DNA of 64,000 nucleotides from Entomortierella parvispora (taxonomy: Eukaryota; Mortierellomycota; Mortierellomycetes; Mortierellales; Mortierellaceae), in the NCBI GenBank assembly GCA_963573315.1, contig OY752143.1:2666001-2730000 (forward strand). Reading direction: 5' to 3'. Of the stretch, positions 15,979-26,032 are shown piece after piece. The notes beneath the pieces are model-generated. The model made no database searches. It worked only from the letters and a program-made list of their open reading frames with translations, and was not told the DNA's origin. The translations under genes were made by a program, and so were the position numbers. Positions within the stretch are counted from its first letter, which is position 1, and each line of letters opens with the position of its first letter.

Positions 15979-18309
15979 ATGTCCCTCCTCCGCTCGGGAT
16001 TGACGCGTCTCACCAGGGGCTTCCCTGCATGTGCACCGGCACATTCATTACTCACATTTCCTGTCCATGCACGGCCGATTCCCTACTTGCAAACTGCAGG
16101 ACTATGCTCGCGTGGGTCGCGGATAGTTTCAACCCGTACTAGTAGACATCAGATCGGCGTACGATGTGTCTGTTCTCTCCCTGGCCACACAAATGTCCCA
16201 CGAACAACAACGGACCGTCTCGGAAAGTTGCGGGCTTTAATGAAAAAACCCGAATACAATGTTACGGCCTTGTGAGTAGTTTCGCTGTAGTTCTCATCTA
16301 TGGATCCCTTTGATCCGTGAAGATTTGCGCGATCTTTCGATTATTTTCTTGCTCATCCAAAGTTCTCTTGTTCCAAAATCAGCGTTGTACCGTCCGAGGA
16401 CGCCCATCAAAGCGAATACGTTGCAGAATGCGACGACCGCCGGGCATACATTTCTGGATTCACTGGATCGGCCGGTCTGGCGATTGTCTGCTCAGACGAG
16501 ACCGCCGCCCTCTTCACGGACGGACGTTATTTCTTGCAGGCCTCTCAGGAACTGGATTCAAACTGGACATTGATGAAATCAGGCATGCCCAGTGTTCCAA
16601 CCTGGCAAGAGTTTCTGATCCAGTTGCCACCCGGCTCCAGGATTGGCATCGATCCGTTGGTTTTCACGGCGAGTAAGGAGGAGCGAAACCCCCTGGAGTG
16701 AATGCGCTTTTTGCCTTTGTAAGGAGTCGACGACCTACATTATTGGTAATAATATGTCATTTCTTTTATTTTCCTTTTTAGCTGATGCCACCAAACTGGA
16801 GCAGGAGCTTTCAAAAGTCGGATCAAAACTGGTACCCGTCCCTAATTTGATCGACATGATCTGGCAGGACCGACCTTCGCGTCCAGCACGGGATCTTAGA
16901 TTGTTATCAGTCGACACCACAGGAAAGAGTCATATGGAGAAGATCAAGGCGCTTAGGATCAACCTAGAGAAAAGAGGCGTGAAAGGATGTGTCGTGTCCG
17001 GCCTGGACGAGATTGCGTGGCTGTTCAACATGCGAGGGTCGGATGTACATTGCAACCCCGTGTTTTTCGCCTACGCTGTCGTCACCCTGGATTCGGTTTC
17101 GCTTTACCTACAGGACAAGGCCGTTTCTGAGGCTGTGAGAGATCATCTCGGAAAAGACGTACAAATCAAAGCCTACGAAAGGCTATACGACGATCTGCGA
17201 GACATGTCCAAGGAATTGAAAAAGACGAATCAGAAAATGCTCCTGGGAACAAGGACCAATCTGGCTCTGGCGAATGCGCTTGGAAAGGAGAATGTTGTTG
17301 AGGCAAGGTCACCCGTGATTGATGCCAAAGCGGTCAAGAACAGGACAGAATTGGAAGGAATTAGGAATTGTCATTTGAGGGATGCAGCTGCTGTGATCCG
17401 CTACTTTGCTTGGCTCGAGGATCAGTTGAAGAAAGGTGTCTATTTGGATGAAGCAGATGGTGCAGAGCGCCTAGAAAAGTTCCGAGCGTAGGTGCCATTT
17501 TCATTTGTCATTACTATTTATTGGGAGGTTTTGTTGCTTACTATATCACTTGCCGCTTTTTTAGTGAACAGCCAGGATACGTGGGTCCATCCTTCGACAC
17601 CATTTCATCCACCGGACCTAACGGCGCCATCATCCACTACAAACCCGAGAAACCTTCTGCAGCTCAGATCCGTCGCGACGCCGTCTACTTATGTGATTCT
17701 GGCGCGCAATACCTAGATGGTACCACGGATATCACACGAACTCTTCATTTTCAGGAGCCGACTGAGCACGAGAAACGATGCTTCACACGTGTTTTGCAGG
17801 GACATATCGCTATTGACACGGCCATTTTCCCTAGAGGCACGACAGGCTATGTACTCGATGTGCTCTCCAGGCGAGCTCTGTGGTCGGATGGACTGGATTT
17901 CCGTCATGGAACTGGACATGGTGTCGGTGCGTTCCTAAACGTCCACGAGGGGCCTCATGGATGTGGGTCAAGACCTGCTTTCAATGAAGTGGCTCTAGTC
18001 CCAGGGATGACATTGACGAACGAACCAGGTTATTATGAAGAAGGAGGATTCGGTATTCGGATCGAGAATGTGCTCTTGGTTCAAAAGAAAAAGACCCGGC
18101 ACCATTTTGACGGCAAGGACTACTTGGGATTCGAGCATGTCACTTTTGTACCGATTCAGACAAAGATGATCGAGAGGCATTTGCTGACAGAGGCCGAGGC
18201 GGAGTGGATCAATCGGTATCACCGAGATTGCGTGGAAAAAGTGGCCCCGCTTCTGGAGAAGGGATCGCTGGCAAGAGCTTGGCTGGTAAAAGAGACCATG
18301 CCCATCTAA
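15979..18309 (+). CDS. AMPP: Xaa-Pro aminopeptidase P (M24B) with probable mitochondrial presequence
   Basis: Four exons, 15979-16271, 16383-16672, 16782-17487 and 17565-18309, sum to 2034 nt (677 aa). The enzyme removes the N-terminal residue from peptides with proline in position two. Exon 2 gives the family block [12 protein letters not shown] and the FTGSAG loop. The dinuclear metal ligands of the pita-bread fold are visible in exon 4: Asp474 and Asp485 ([13 protein letters not shown]), His548 ([10 protein letters not shown]), Glu583 ([11 protein letters not shown]) and Glu597 (IRIENV). The first 78 residues carry no acidic residue, many Arg and Ser, and precede the usual cytosolic start, so they look like a mitochondrial targeting sequence. 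An in-frame Met near residue 87 could give a shorter form, but it would cut into the conserved N-terminus. The C-terminal half of the protein ([24 protein letters not shown]) is typical of the family. A CTAAATAAATAC segment at the stop may serve polyadenylation. Confidence 0.95.
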
Positions 18310-18541
18310 ATAAATACTGTGCAAAAAAAGAAACAAAGAAATTGTCGACAGACAACCATTGCAGTAGCTGCGAGGATAGGCACTGGGAGGAGAGGGGGAG
18401 AGTCTTGGTTTGTTCAATGGGTTGGCAATGAGAGTCCTTTTCTATACAACTTTGACCGCGATAACTGTATTATTTTTTAGAATTATTGTATTAAGCTAGA
18501 AAGAAAGAAAAAAAAAAGAAAAAAAAAGCACAAAAAACATT

Positions 18542-21500
18542 TCACATGGATCGCAACATATCGCTTGATAGTCTGCGCTGCACCATAGCCAATGGCAAAT
18601 CTTCCTCCTCTTCCTTATGATGGCTGCCTCCGCTGCTGAGTTTTGACTTTGTCTTTCCATGACCTTTGGAGGAGATGGAAGGCGTCCGACGAAGATCGTC
18701 CATACTGTGTCTTGGGGTCATGATCGGAGCACGCGCCGCGGCTGCTTTGATATGGTTCGCTGCCGATTTAGACGCGGCTGACATTAACATTGTGGAAGGA
18801 GTGGAAGAAGAAGAAGTGGTCGAACTGGGTGGCGAGACAACGGTGGCCGTACAAGAGGTCGAGAGTCCGAGCGTGTTATTCGAAACTGTACTCATGGTCA
18901 CAAATCCATCCGAGGATAAAGTGGGAGACTGAGGGGGGGAAGGAAGACTGGCCTTTGTAGGCGATACCGGCGAAACAGACGAGGATGGAGATGGACTCGT
19001 TGTGAAGCTTGTCCTCGATCTGTCTTCCATGGGCACGTGAGAACTAAGCATCGAGTGTTGCTGTTGCTGTTGTTGTGGGCGATAGAGCTCGGTGCGAGTC
19101 GGTATCATACTATACGCCGCCGGTGACCCGTACGAGACTGAGTGGCCCGAGACTGCAAACGGGCGCTGGAGTTGCGTTGGAGGATGGCTCAAGACTCTGG
19201 TATGACTACTTGGAAATGTTTGGAATAATGGTCTCAGTGTCTGTTGTGGCACCGGCCCAGGAACCATAGATGTCTTTGCCGTCGTCGGTGTCTGGGTGGC
19301 TACGACCCCGGCATTGTCGGATCGGAACAAAGGCGATAGGGGAGGCGTCAGAAGACCTGCAGGCAAAGGAGCACCACCATTCGAGGTCGTGGTCGAAGAA
19401 AGAGGCAAAGATGGAGGGCCATGCATCTTCTTTGTGGACCGATAGCCTGATCCGATCCTAGGAATTCCAGGATTTCCGCTTTTGGCCACAGAAGAGTCAA
19501 AGTACTGGGCTCGTGGCGAATGCCGCATTCCTTCTGCGGGGCCAGGAATCATAGAGATAATTGCAGCATTGATCCCGCTATTGGCCGGACTCGTTGGTCG
19601 CTTGGGTCCACTGTACAATTTCGACAACAAGGGGTGGGGCGACACGGCGGATGCAGGAATTGGAGAAGAGAGCTGTGGAAATGACATTGCGGTGGTTGAG
19701 TTGACAACAGGTTTCGTTACCAGTTCCAGCTGGTTGTTCTGGATTGTCGTAAATGTCGAGGTCGCAAAGCTAGGTCTAGAGCCAATCAACAGAGGAGTTT
19801 GTGCGGGCCAGCCCTGGCTGTTAACATCTGGGTCTACACCTGTCATTATGGCCAGATTTGATTGTTGATCTTCAGTCAAAATGACCGAGCGAGAAGAGAC
19901 ATTTGGCCCTTGCTGGTGCATCTGCATCTGCTGTTGGTGGAGCTGTAGCAACTGGAGCTGTTGTAGTTGTTGTTGGTGCAGAACACCCTTGCGCCCCGTT
20001 GTCCGCTTGGGGATAATGACTGTTGGTGTCCGAATCGATTTATTTACAAAATCCGTCTCGTTCTTGTCCTCCTCAACCTCCTCTGTGGCTTCCGAGGCTC
20101 CTTCCGTGGTCGAATGAGAGCTTTTCCATGGCAGAGAGCCATTCTTACGGTCCAAGTTGATCAATGGGTATGCAGGAATTCGCAAAAGTGGCAATCTCTC
20201 TTTCAAGTTCGCAAGTTGAGCACCTCCCGCACTTGTTGCGTTTTGAACATTCTGGGCCTTGTTCAAGTGCATTCGACTTTGAAAGGAAAAAACAAGCGAT
20301 TTCTTTGACTTGAGCTCCTTTCCTGACGCGCCATTACTGTTGCTGACAGTCGAGGCCGCTGGCGATGCGATTGTTGCTGTAGTTGCGCTTGTTTTTGATG
20401 TGGATCGAACCGGTACTGTTGGTCCCATATCCGAGTCCATGCCATTCTGTGACTCTTGACTAGATGAATCTTGTTGCTGTTGCTGTTGCTGTTGTTGTTG
20501 TTGTTGTTGTTGTTGATGCTGATGCTGCGCCATGATCATTGCATGGGCGATATCAAGCCTCTGTGGAAATTGGGCCGATGACATGGCCGTATAAAAGTCA
20601 CCAATCTCATTGCACTGCTTGTTGGTGATGCCTCTCCTAAGTTGCAGCAGGATCAAGTGTAGCAAGACGGCATGTCGGAATGGCCTTCTTTCGCGCTCCC
20701 TCAATTTGCGCCATGTGTGAATATAGGCAAGCCGTTTTAGTGTCATGGCCCTTGGATCCACCAAGGAAAGTGGACTAGATTGCACACTGGCAGCCACAGT
20801 GGCATTCAAGGATGTCGTGTTTTTGTTCAGGCCGGCATTCATAGCCAAAGACATGGCCTCGGTGTTGTCCAAGGGTGGAGTGGTTGGCGGAGTAGTCAGA
20901 GCCGAGATCTGGAGAGACGTTTCTTTCATATGGTTGATACTGCCGCTACTACTGTTGGTACTGCTTGGCAATAGTGTCATCAGATTGCTGGGGATCTTGA
21001 TGCTGCTTGTGCGGAGTAACGTGGTTGAAAGAGTCGAACCCAAGTTGGTCGGTACTGGTGGCGTGGTCGAAAAGAACGACGCACCGCTGATGGGCGAGTT
21101 CTGGGAAGAGTCCGAGGAATCAGTCGAGTCCGTGGATGACTCTGAAGAGTCGGATGAGATCGAGCAAATGGATGAAGCTCTTGAGGCCCTTCCCTTGGTG
21201 CATAGTTGACCTCGAATTGAGGGTTCTGAAGACGAGGCGGATGATGAGGACGAGGCTGTAGACAGGGACGAGGAAGCAGGGGACGAAGAGGCAGAATGAG
21301 CAGGGGAGGGAGGCTCGATCTTGAGTCGCAGCGGCTCTGATTCGGTCTTTGCCGTGGGTGGCAAAACAAGCGGATAGGACTCGTTAAAATCCACACTCAG
21401 GTTGTGTTGGTCAAAATAAGACGGGGGCATCACAAAGTCGGATCCAATGCCTTTACACAGGCTGGCTGCAAAGTCCAGGTTGTTGCCTCCTTCATTGCCG

Positions 21501-22879
21501 GTGTTGACATCTGATCTTGTCGTTGACTCTGACACCATTGAATCTATCTGCCTTGAAGCCAAGTACGCGTTCTGAATGAGTATGGCAAGCGATGACTCCT
21601 CCTGGCTCGAGGGCGCGTTCCGGTGAACATGCGTCTCTTCAACTGTATACTCTAGTTCTTGCGTCGTCATTGTCGTTGCTATCGATTCCCCCACTGTTTC
21701 TAGAGAATCCATAAGAGATCGTGGTGCACCATTATTCGACTGGTATATCGTCTCTTCTGACGAAATTTCTCCACTGAGGGCGATCTTGAATGGGTCAAAG
21801 CTGTCCGGTCCAAGAATCCCATCGGTGGGGCTGATGAGGGGTGCGGGAATGATTGGAATCGTTTTTTGGTTGGCGGGGAGCGTGGGATGCGTCAGTGGAG
21901 GAGATATACTCATCTTGAAGTCTGTTTTTGTTGTCCCTGCTGTTCCCCCTGCGATCCCTGTTGTTCTATTCCGCCCTGTGGCCTCCTGATCCGTGTTGGA
22001 CCACTCATCGTCATCTTCCACATTGGAGTTTGTGCTGTCTTTCCTATCTTGCTTCTTGATTGTATTGGAGTTGAAGAGACGGTTCTTCCAGGTTGCGCGC
22101 TGGTCTTGGTTTCTACCCAGACTTAGGGATGCACCAAGGGGTGCAGGCAAGGTCTCTGTGGTCTGTGGTCCAATGGGAAGATCTGGACACGATGTGGCGG
22201 GTGGTTTGGCAGAGGAGCGAGGAACTTGGTCAAAGTGCAGGGAGCTAAGAGAAGCTGGCGAATCAGAGTACGGGAGAGGCGTGCAGGCGTAAGGGACTGG
22301 GGTCGTGAGCGGTTGGGGCGCTCCAATGGGCCCGATGGTCCGGACTTTGGCTGTCGAGGACTTGGAATTCGGTTTTGAGCTGGCGGGACTTTCTTGGATC
22401 TTTTTGGAAGCGGTCGAGAGGCTCGAGGTCCACCGACGGATGTGGCTCATGGGCGAACTGGTCGAGCTGGAAGGACAGCTGGAGATGGGTGTATTGAGGG
22501 AAGAAGATGATGTTGGTGGGGTGGAGGATGAAGGCGTGCTCGAGTTGGAAGATGGGGAATGAGCGTAGTGGGCCCTGTCTTGGGGCAACGACAATGTTTG
22601 GATGGCTGGGAGGGAAGACTTGTGGCTCAGGGATTTAGAAGCTGCGGTGGTTGAATGGTGGAAGGACTTTGAGAGGGAATTGGCGAGGTCTGCATTCTGC
22701 TGGGCCATGTCCATATTCTTGTTGCTGCTGAGAGAGCTGTCTTTGTGAGTCTTGCCACGGACGGCGTGGTGAGAATCCAGGCCGGTGCGCGACGAGTTGA
22801 GGCCCTCAGTAGATCCAAGGTTGTTGTTGTTGCTAAGTTCGTCAGGCCTGACAGCATTCTGGCCTATGATGGTCACCAT
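18542..22879 (-). CDS. large unrecognised Ser/Pro/Gln-rich protein (1445 aa)
   Basis: A single uninterrupted frame of 1445 codons runs on the minus strand; its length alone argues that it is coding. Almost all of it is low-complexity Ser, Thr, Pro and Gln, with proline-directed SP/TP sites throughout. One island of ordinary composition stands at about residues 700-783, including LAYIHTWRKLRERERRPFRH, AVLLHLILLQLRRGITNKQ and EIGDFYTAMSSAQFPQRLD. A polyglutamine run follows directly (about 790-805), and a second Gln/Leu-rich run is at about 965-992. The C-terminal end has MTPRHSMDDLRRTPS, a phosphosite-like stretch. I do not recognise the family. The composition suits a disordered regulatory or transcription-related protein (inference). 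Start is the first Met, at 22879; sequence upstream is CT-rich on the coding strand. Confidence 0.75.
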   Translation of the reverse strand: MVTIIGQNAVRPDELSNNNNLGSTEGLNSSRTGLDSHHAVRGKTHKDSSLSSNKNMDMAQQNADLANSLSKSFHHSTTAASKSLSHKSSLPAIQTLSLPQDRAHYAHSPSSNSSTPSSSTPPTSSSSLNTPISSCPSSSTSSPMSHIRRWTSSLSTASKKIQESPASSKPNSKSSTAKVRTIGPIGAPQPLTTPVPYACTPLPYSDSPASLSSLHFDQVPRSSAKPPATSCPDLPIGPQTTETLPAPLGASLSLGRNQDQRATWKNRLFNSNTIKKQDRKDSTNSNVEDDDEWSNTDQEATGRNRTTGIAGGTAGTTKTDFKMSISPPLTHPTLPANQKTIPIIPAPLISPTDGILGPDSFDPFKIALSGEISSEETIYQSNNGAPRSLMDSLETVGESIATTMTTQELEYTVEETHVHRNAPSSQEESSLAILIQNAYLASRQIDSMVSESTTRSDVNTGNEGGNNLDFAASLCKGIGSDFVMPPSYFDQHNLSVDFNESYPLVLPPTAKTESEPLRLKIEPPSPAHSASSSPASSSLSTASSSSSASSSEPSIRGQLCTKGRASRASSICSISSDSSESSTDSTDSSDSSQNSPISGASFFSTTPPVPTNLGSTLSTTLLRTSSIKIPSNLMTLLPSSTNSSSGSINHMKETSLQISALTTPPTTPPLDNTEAMSLAMNAGLNKNTTSLNATVAASVQSSPLSLVDPRAMTLKRLAYIHTWRKLRERERRPFRHAVLLHLILLQLRRGITNKQCNEIGDFYTAMSSAQFPQRLDIAHAMIMAQHQHQQQQQQQQQQQQQQQDSSSQESQNGMDSDMGPTVPVRSTSKTSATTATIASPAASTVSNSNGASGKELKSKKSLVFSFQSRMHLNKAQNVQNATSAGGAQLANLKERLPLLRIPAYPLINLDRKNGSLPWKSSHSTTEGASEATEEVEEDKNETDFVNKSIRTPTVIIPKRTTGRKGVLHQQQLQQLQLLQLHQQQMQMHQQGPNVSSRSVILTEDQQSNLAIMTGVDPDVNSQGWPAQTPLLIGSRPSFATSTFTTIQNNQLELVTKPVVNSTTAMSFPQLSSPIPASAVSPHPLLSKLYSGPKRPTSPANSGINAAIISMIPGPAEGMRHSPRAQYFDSSVAKSGNPGIPRIGSGYRSTKKMHGPPSLPLSSTTTSNGGAPLPAGLLTPPLSPLFRSDNAGVVATQTPTTAKTSMVPGPVPQQTLRPLFQTFPSSHTRVLSHPPTQLQRPFAVSGHSVSYGSPAAYSMIPTRTELYRPQQQQQQHSMLSSHVPMEDRSRTSFTTSPSPSSSVSPVSPTKASLPSPPQSPTLSSDGFVTMSTVSNNTLGLSTSCTATVVSPPSSTTSSSSTPSTMLMSAASKSAANHIKAAAARAPIMTPRHSMDDLRRTPSISSKGHGKTKSKLSSGGSHHKEEEEDLPLAMVQRRLSSDMLRSM
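20472..20511 (-). repeat. polyglutamine codon tract in the 1445-aa protein
   Basis: On the coding strand about a dozen consecutive CAA/CAG codons follow a His-Gln stretch at around residue 790, directly after the only non-repetitive island of the protein. Confidence 0.85.
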
Positions 22880-24058
22880 GGTCGATCGATTATAGCAGTG
22901 AATGAGCTAACAGCTGTAGCGCCTCTCCCTTGAAAAAAAAGAGAAGGGAAGGACGGGTTCGACAAATGAACAAGAGTGCAGAGATTCAGGTTAGAGACTT
23001 TTGCAAAAGAGTCGATCCCAAGGGGAGAAGAAAAATGAAGGGAAGGAACAATCCTTCTTCTGCAATGAGCGTCCTTCTGTCAACTGAGGCGAGGAGGGCC
23101 CGTGCTTTTTCGCGTGTTCAATCATTGTTCCTGAAAAGAGTTTGCTGATTCGAACTGTCGGCACTTTAACCACGCCTCCACCCCTAAACCGGGTTGTCCA
23201 CATTCCCATGAAGTTGCTGTGCAACAGGAAGCGTGTGTGTGTCTGTGTTTTGTTATCGAGCCTCGCTGTGCTCATCCACTTTATTTTGTGTCCATGTGCG
23301 TGGCGCTTGCTGTGCTGCCCCGTCCTCCAAAGTTGGGTTCTGTGTTGCTGTCCGTGGTTACGAAATTTGCCCCGCCACCACACGCGTAGCAAAGAGATGT
23401 ATGCTTTTTTTTACAAGGCAGACAGCATCTGGGCCGCGCCGATCTCCAGGAGGTCGTCCCTTTTTCTTGTTTCCACCCCATTCCCCAAAGAGATAAAATA
23501 ATGTTTTTCTCCCTGTGGACGGTGTGGAGTCGACTATATCCTTGAAAATCAAAGATTGTTCATTTCGTCTAGTCCTTACCCAGTAAATGAAGGGTCCTCG
23601 CTGGATGAGATATGAAAATAATGGCGCAGGAGACCGTTGGAGGAGGAGGGGAGGAGAAGAGGGAGAAGGGAGCGCGTCTGCACACGGACGGACGGGAACA
23701 AGATGCTCGATCTTTTTGTGAAGAGAGTCGGAGGTGAGAGATGAAATAGAGTTATAGGCTAAAGAGGGGATGAGAGAGGGAAATGAAGGGAAGGGCGAGA
23801 AAGAGAGAGAAGGGAGGAGAGCAAGAGGGATGAGAGTCGGAGAGAGAGAGAGAAAGAGAGAGAAATAGAGGAAAGAGAAAAATTAGGAATGAGTCCACCA
23901 CCATGCGCACTCTCCATGTCAATTAGCGAAATGAGAGTATTGCAAAAAATAGAAGAGGGGGGTTTTTTTATAGGAAGAATGAGCAAGCTACTGGTTGCAT
24001 GCATGAGCATGGAGCAAGAGGAATGGGGGCCAGACTGTCGGCGAGTGGTGGAGTGCAG

Positions 24059-24123
24059 TCTGTCTGTCTGTCTGTCTGTCTGTCGGTCTGTCGATGGATC
24101 CGATGGGGGGGGGGGGGGGGGGG
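24059..24123. repeat. TCTG tetranucleotide array followed by poly-G
   Basis: About six TCTG units (24059-24084) are followed, after a short spacer, by 19 consecutive G at 24105-24123. Confidence 0.9.
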
Positions 24124-24372
24124 AGAAGGAGCACAGAAAAGGAACGTGGGACAAAGAAAAAGAAGGCAAAAAAAAGGGACGGTCAGGTCAGGCTGACAGA
24201 CACGGACAGACAGAATCGATCAGTAAAGGGAAGGATAGCACATCGAAAAAAAAAAGAGATGACGAGATGCCAATAAGTGGACACCCAGGCACACAAGTTT
24301 CTAGACACAGACAGAAGGAGGGGCAGAAAGAGAGAAAGAGAGAGAAAGAGCGAGAAAGAGGGATGAGGAGGG

Positions 24373-24430
24373 GTGTGTGTGTGTGTGTGTGTGTGTGGGG
24401 AGGGTATTGTTTTGTTTTGTTTTGTTTTGT
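24373..24430. repeat. GT microsatellite and TTTTG pentamer array
   Basis: (GT)12 at 24373-24396 is followed by about four to five TTTTG units at 24408-24430. Confidence 0.9.
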
Positions 24431-25152
24431 ATGTGTGTCAGTGGCCAGTCTGAAGAAAGAACACCCGGCTGCCAGCCACAAAACGAAACGAAAAAGAGGG
24501 ATCGAGGCCTGTTTGAGCTGGACAGAGGAGGGTTTGCGGCAGGAGGAGGAGGAAGAGGAAGGAGGGCAAAAAAAAAAAAGAAGAGCACGTCTTTGCTCAA
24601 AACATTGAATGATGAAAAAAAGGACGACAAGGAACAACACGGTGGAATGAAAGAAAAAAAAACATGTAACGAATGCTCACCTCACGCTCCTCATACTTTC
24701 ATTCAACGAGAGGAGATTGTCAGGACAAGGATGTGCGCGGACTTTCCTGGACCTGCCTGCCGATGTGATGCCGCTCGAGCGTTGAAAAAGAGAGCTCAGG
24801 AGAAAGGAATGAAGAAGGGCAAACAGTAAGAGTCAAAGAGAAACAGAGAGATAGAGAAAATGGGGGCGGGTGAGCAGCAGCTACACAGAAAGAGCCGCGT
24901 GGGAGTGATATGCAAGAGACGAGAAAGAGTGGAATAGAAGGGAAGAGAAAGGATGGAGCGGAACGGTGTTGCTGTTGTCGAGAAGTGAGTTCGAGAAAAA
25001 AAAAACGAATGGCGAGAGAGAGAGACTGAGAGGACTGGAGTTGGGTGCGAGGAGATGACGATGGTTGAATTCGTTCGATCGAGATAAGAACGAGCAGCGA
25101 GAAAAGTGAGGGTGTGCGAGAATGAGAATGTAGAGCAGAGAAGGGCGGAAGG

Positions 25153-25157
<5 letters not shown>

Positions 25158-25201
<44 letters not shown>
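25158..25201. repeat. GA microsatellite
   Basis: An uninterrupted GA run of about 22 units lies in the purine-rich half of the gene-free region. Confidence 0.95.
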
Positions 25202-25205
<4 letters not shown>

Positions 25206-25681
25206 AAAGAAGGCAAAGGAAAGCACAGAACAAACCACCGATGAGGAGCACACACGGACAGGCTGACGGACAAAGAGTCAAGGGAGGGAGAGACAGACAG
25301 AGAAGAAGAGTCGAAAGTGGCACAAGCGAGGGTCCGTGCCATTCTTCAGACCTCCCGCATCCTCCGCAAACAGGGAGCAAAAGAGCCTCAAACGCGAACT
25401 TGTCGCGTTGCATGCTCTAGAAGCGTCAGACTGGGTTGTCATTGGTTCAATGGAATGAGTGAATTGGCTGCTGCTGCTGGGGATTTTTACCGTCAGTTAG
25501 TCCGCCACGACAGTCTTTCGGTCTAGGTGCGTGCTTAGCTATCTGGCTACAATGGCCTTGTTTCTTCTTTGTGTGGTCTGCCAGAATGGGCTTATTACCA
25601 AGCGATTGAATAGTCGATTGAATGCAGAGACCTCAATTGCTCATCTTCTTCCTCCAGGCTATAACTTGCTACATTCTATCT

Positions 25682-26032
25682 GCGTGTGCGTGTGCGTGCG
25701 CGCGCGTTGATATATGTGTGTGTGTCTGTGTGTGTCTCTCTGTGTGTGTATGTGTGTGTGTGTGTGTGTGTGCGAGAGTGTGTGTATGTGCGTGTATGTG
25801 CGTTTGTGCGTTTGCCTTGTTCGCTTTGCATTGAACCCATGGACGCGTCTCCGTCCTGTTCCTATTGAACAAATCAAATACGGAGGCATCACGCACGATC
25901 TTGAGTTCTCTCTTCTCTCTTGCTCTGTATCCGTGTATTTCTCTGACTCTCTGTCTGTCTCTCTGTCTGTCTGTCTGTCTGTCTGTCTGCCTGTCTATCC
26001 GTCTATCTATCTGTCTATCTATCTGTCCGTCT
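25682..26032. repeat. compound GT / CTGT / CTAT repeat cluster
   Basis: 25682-25812 is an imperfect (GT)n with CG, CT and AT interruptions. After about 130 bp of ordinary sequence, 25950-26032 is a CTGT array that grades into CTAT units. Confidence 0.9.

Noticed and set aside
23889-24608. 239-codon + strand frame
   Set aside because: It runs through TCTG, poly-G, GT and GA repeats and encodes only low-complexity sequence.
24720-25413. Leu/Ser-rich minus-strand frames that look membrane-like
   Set aside because: They are translations of a (CT)n-rich strand; several overlapping frames are open at once, as expected for simple repeats.
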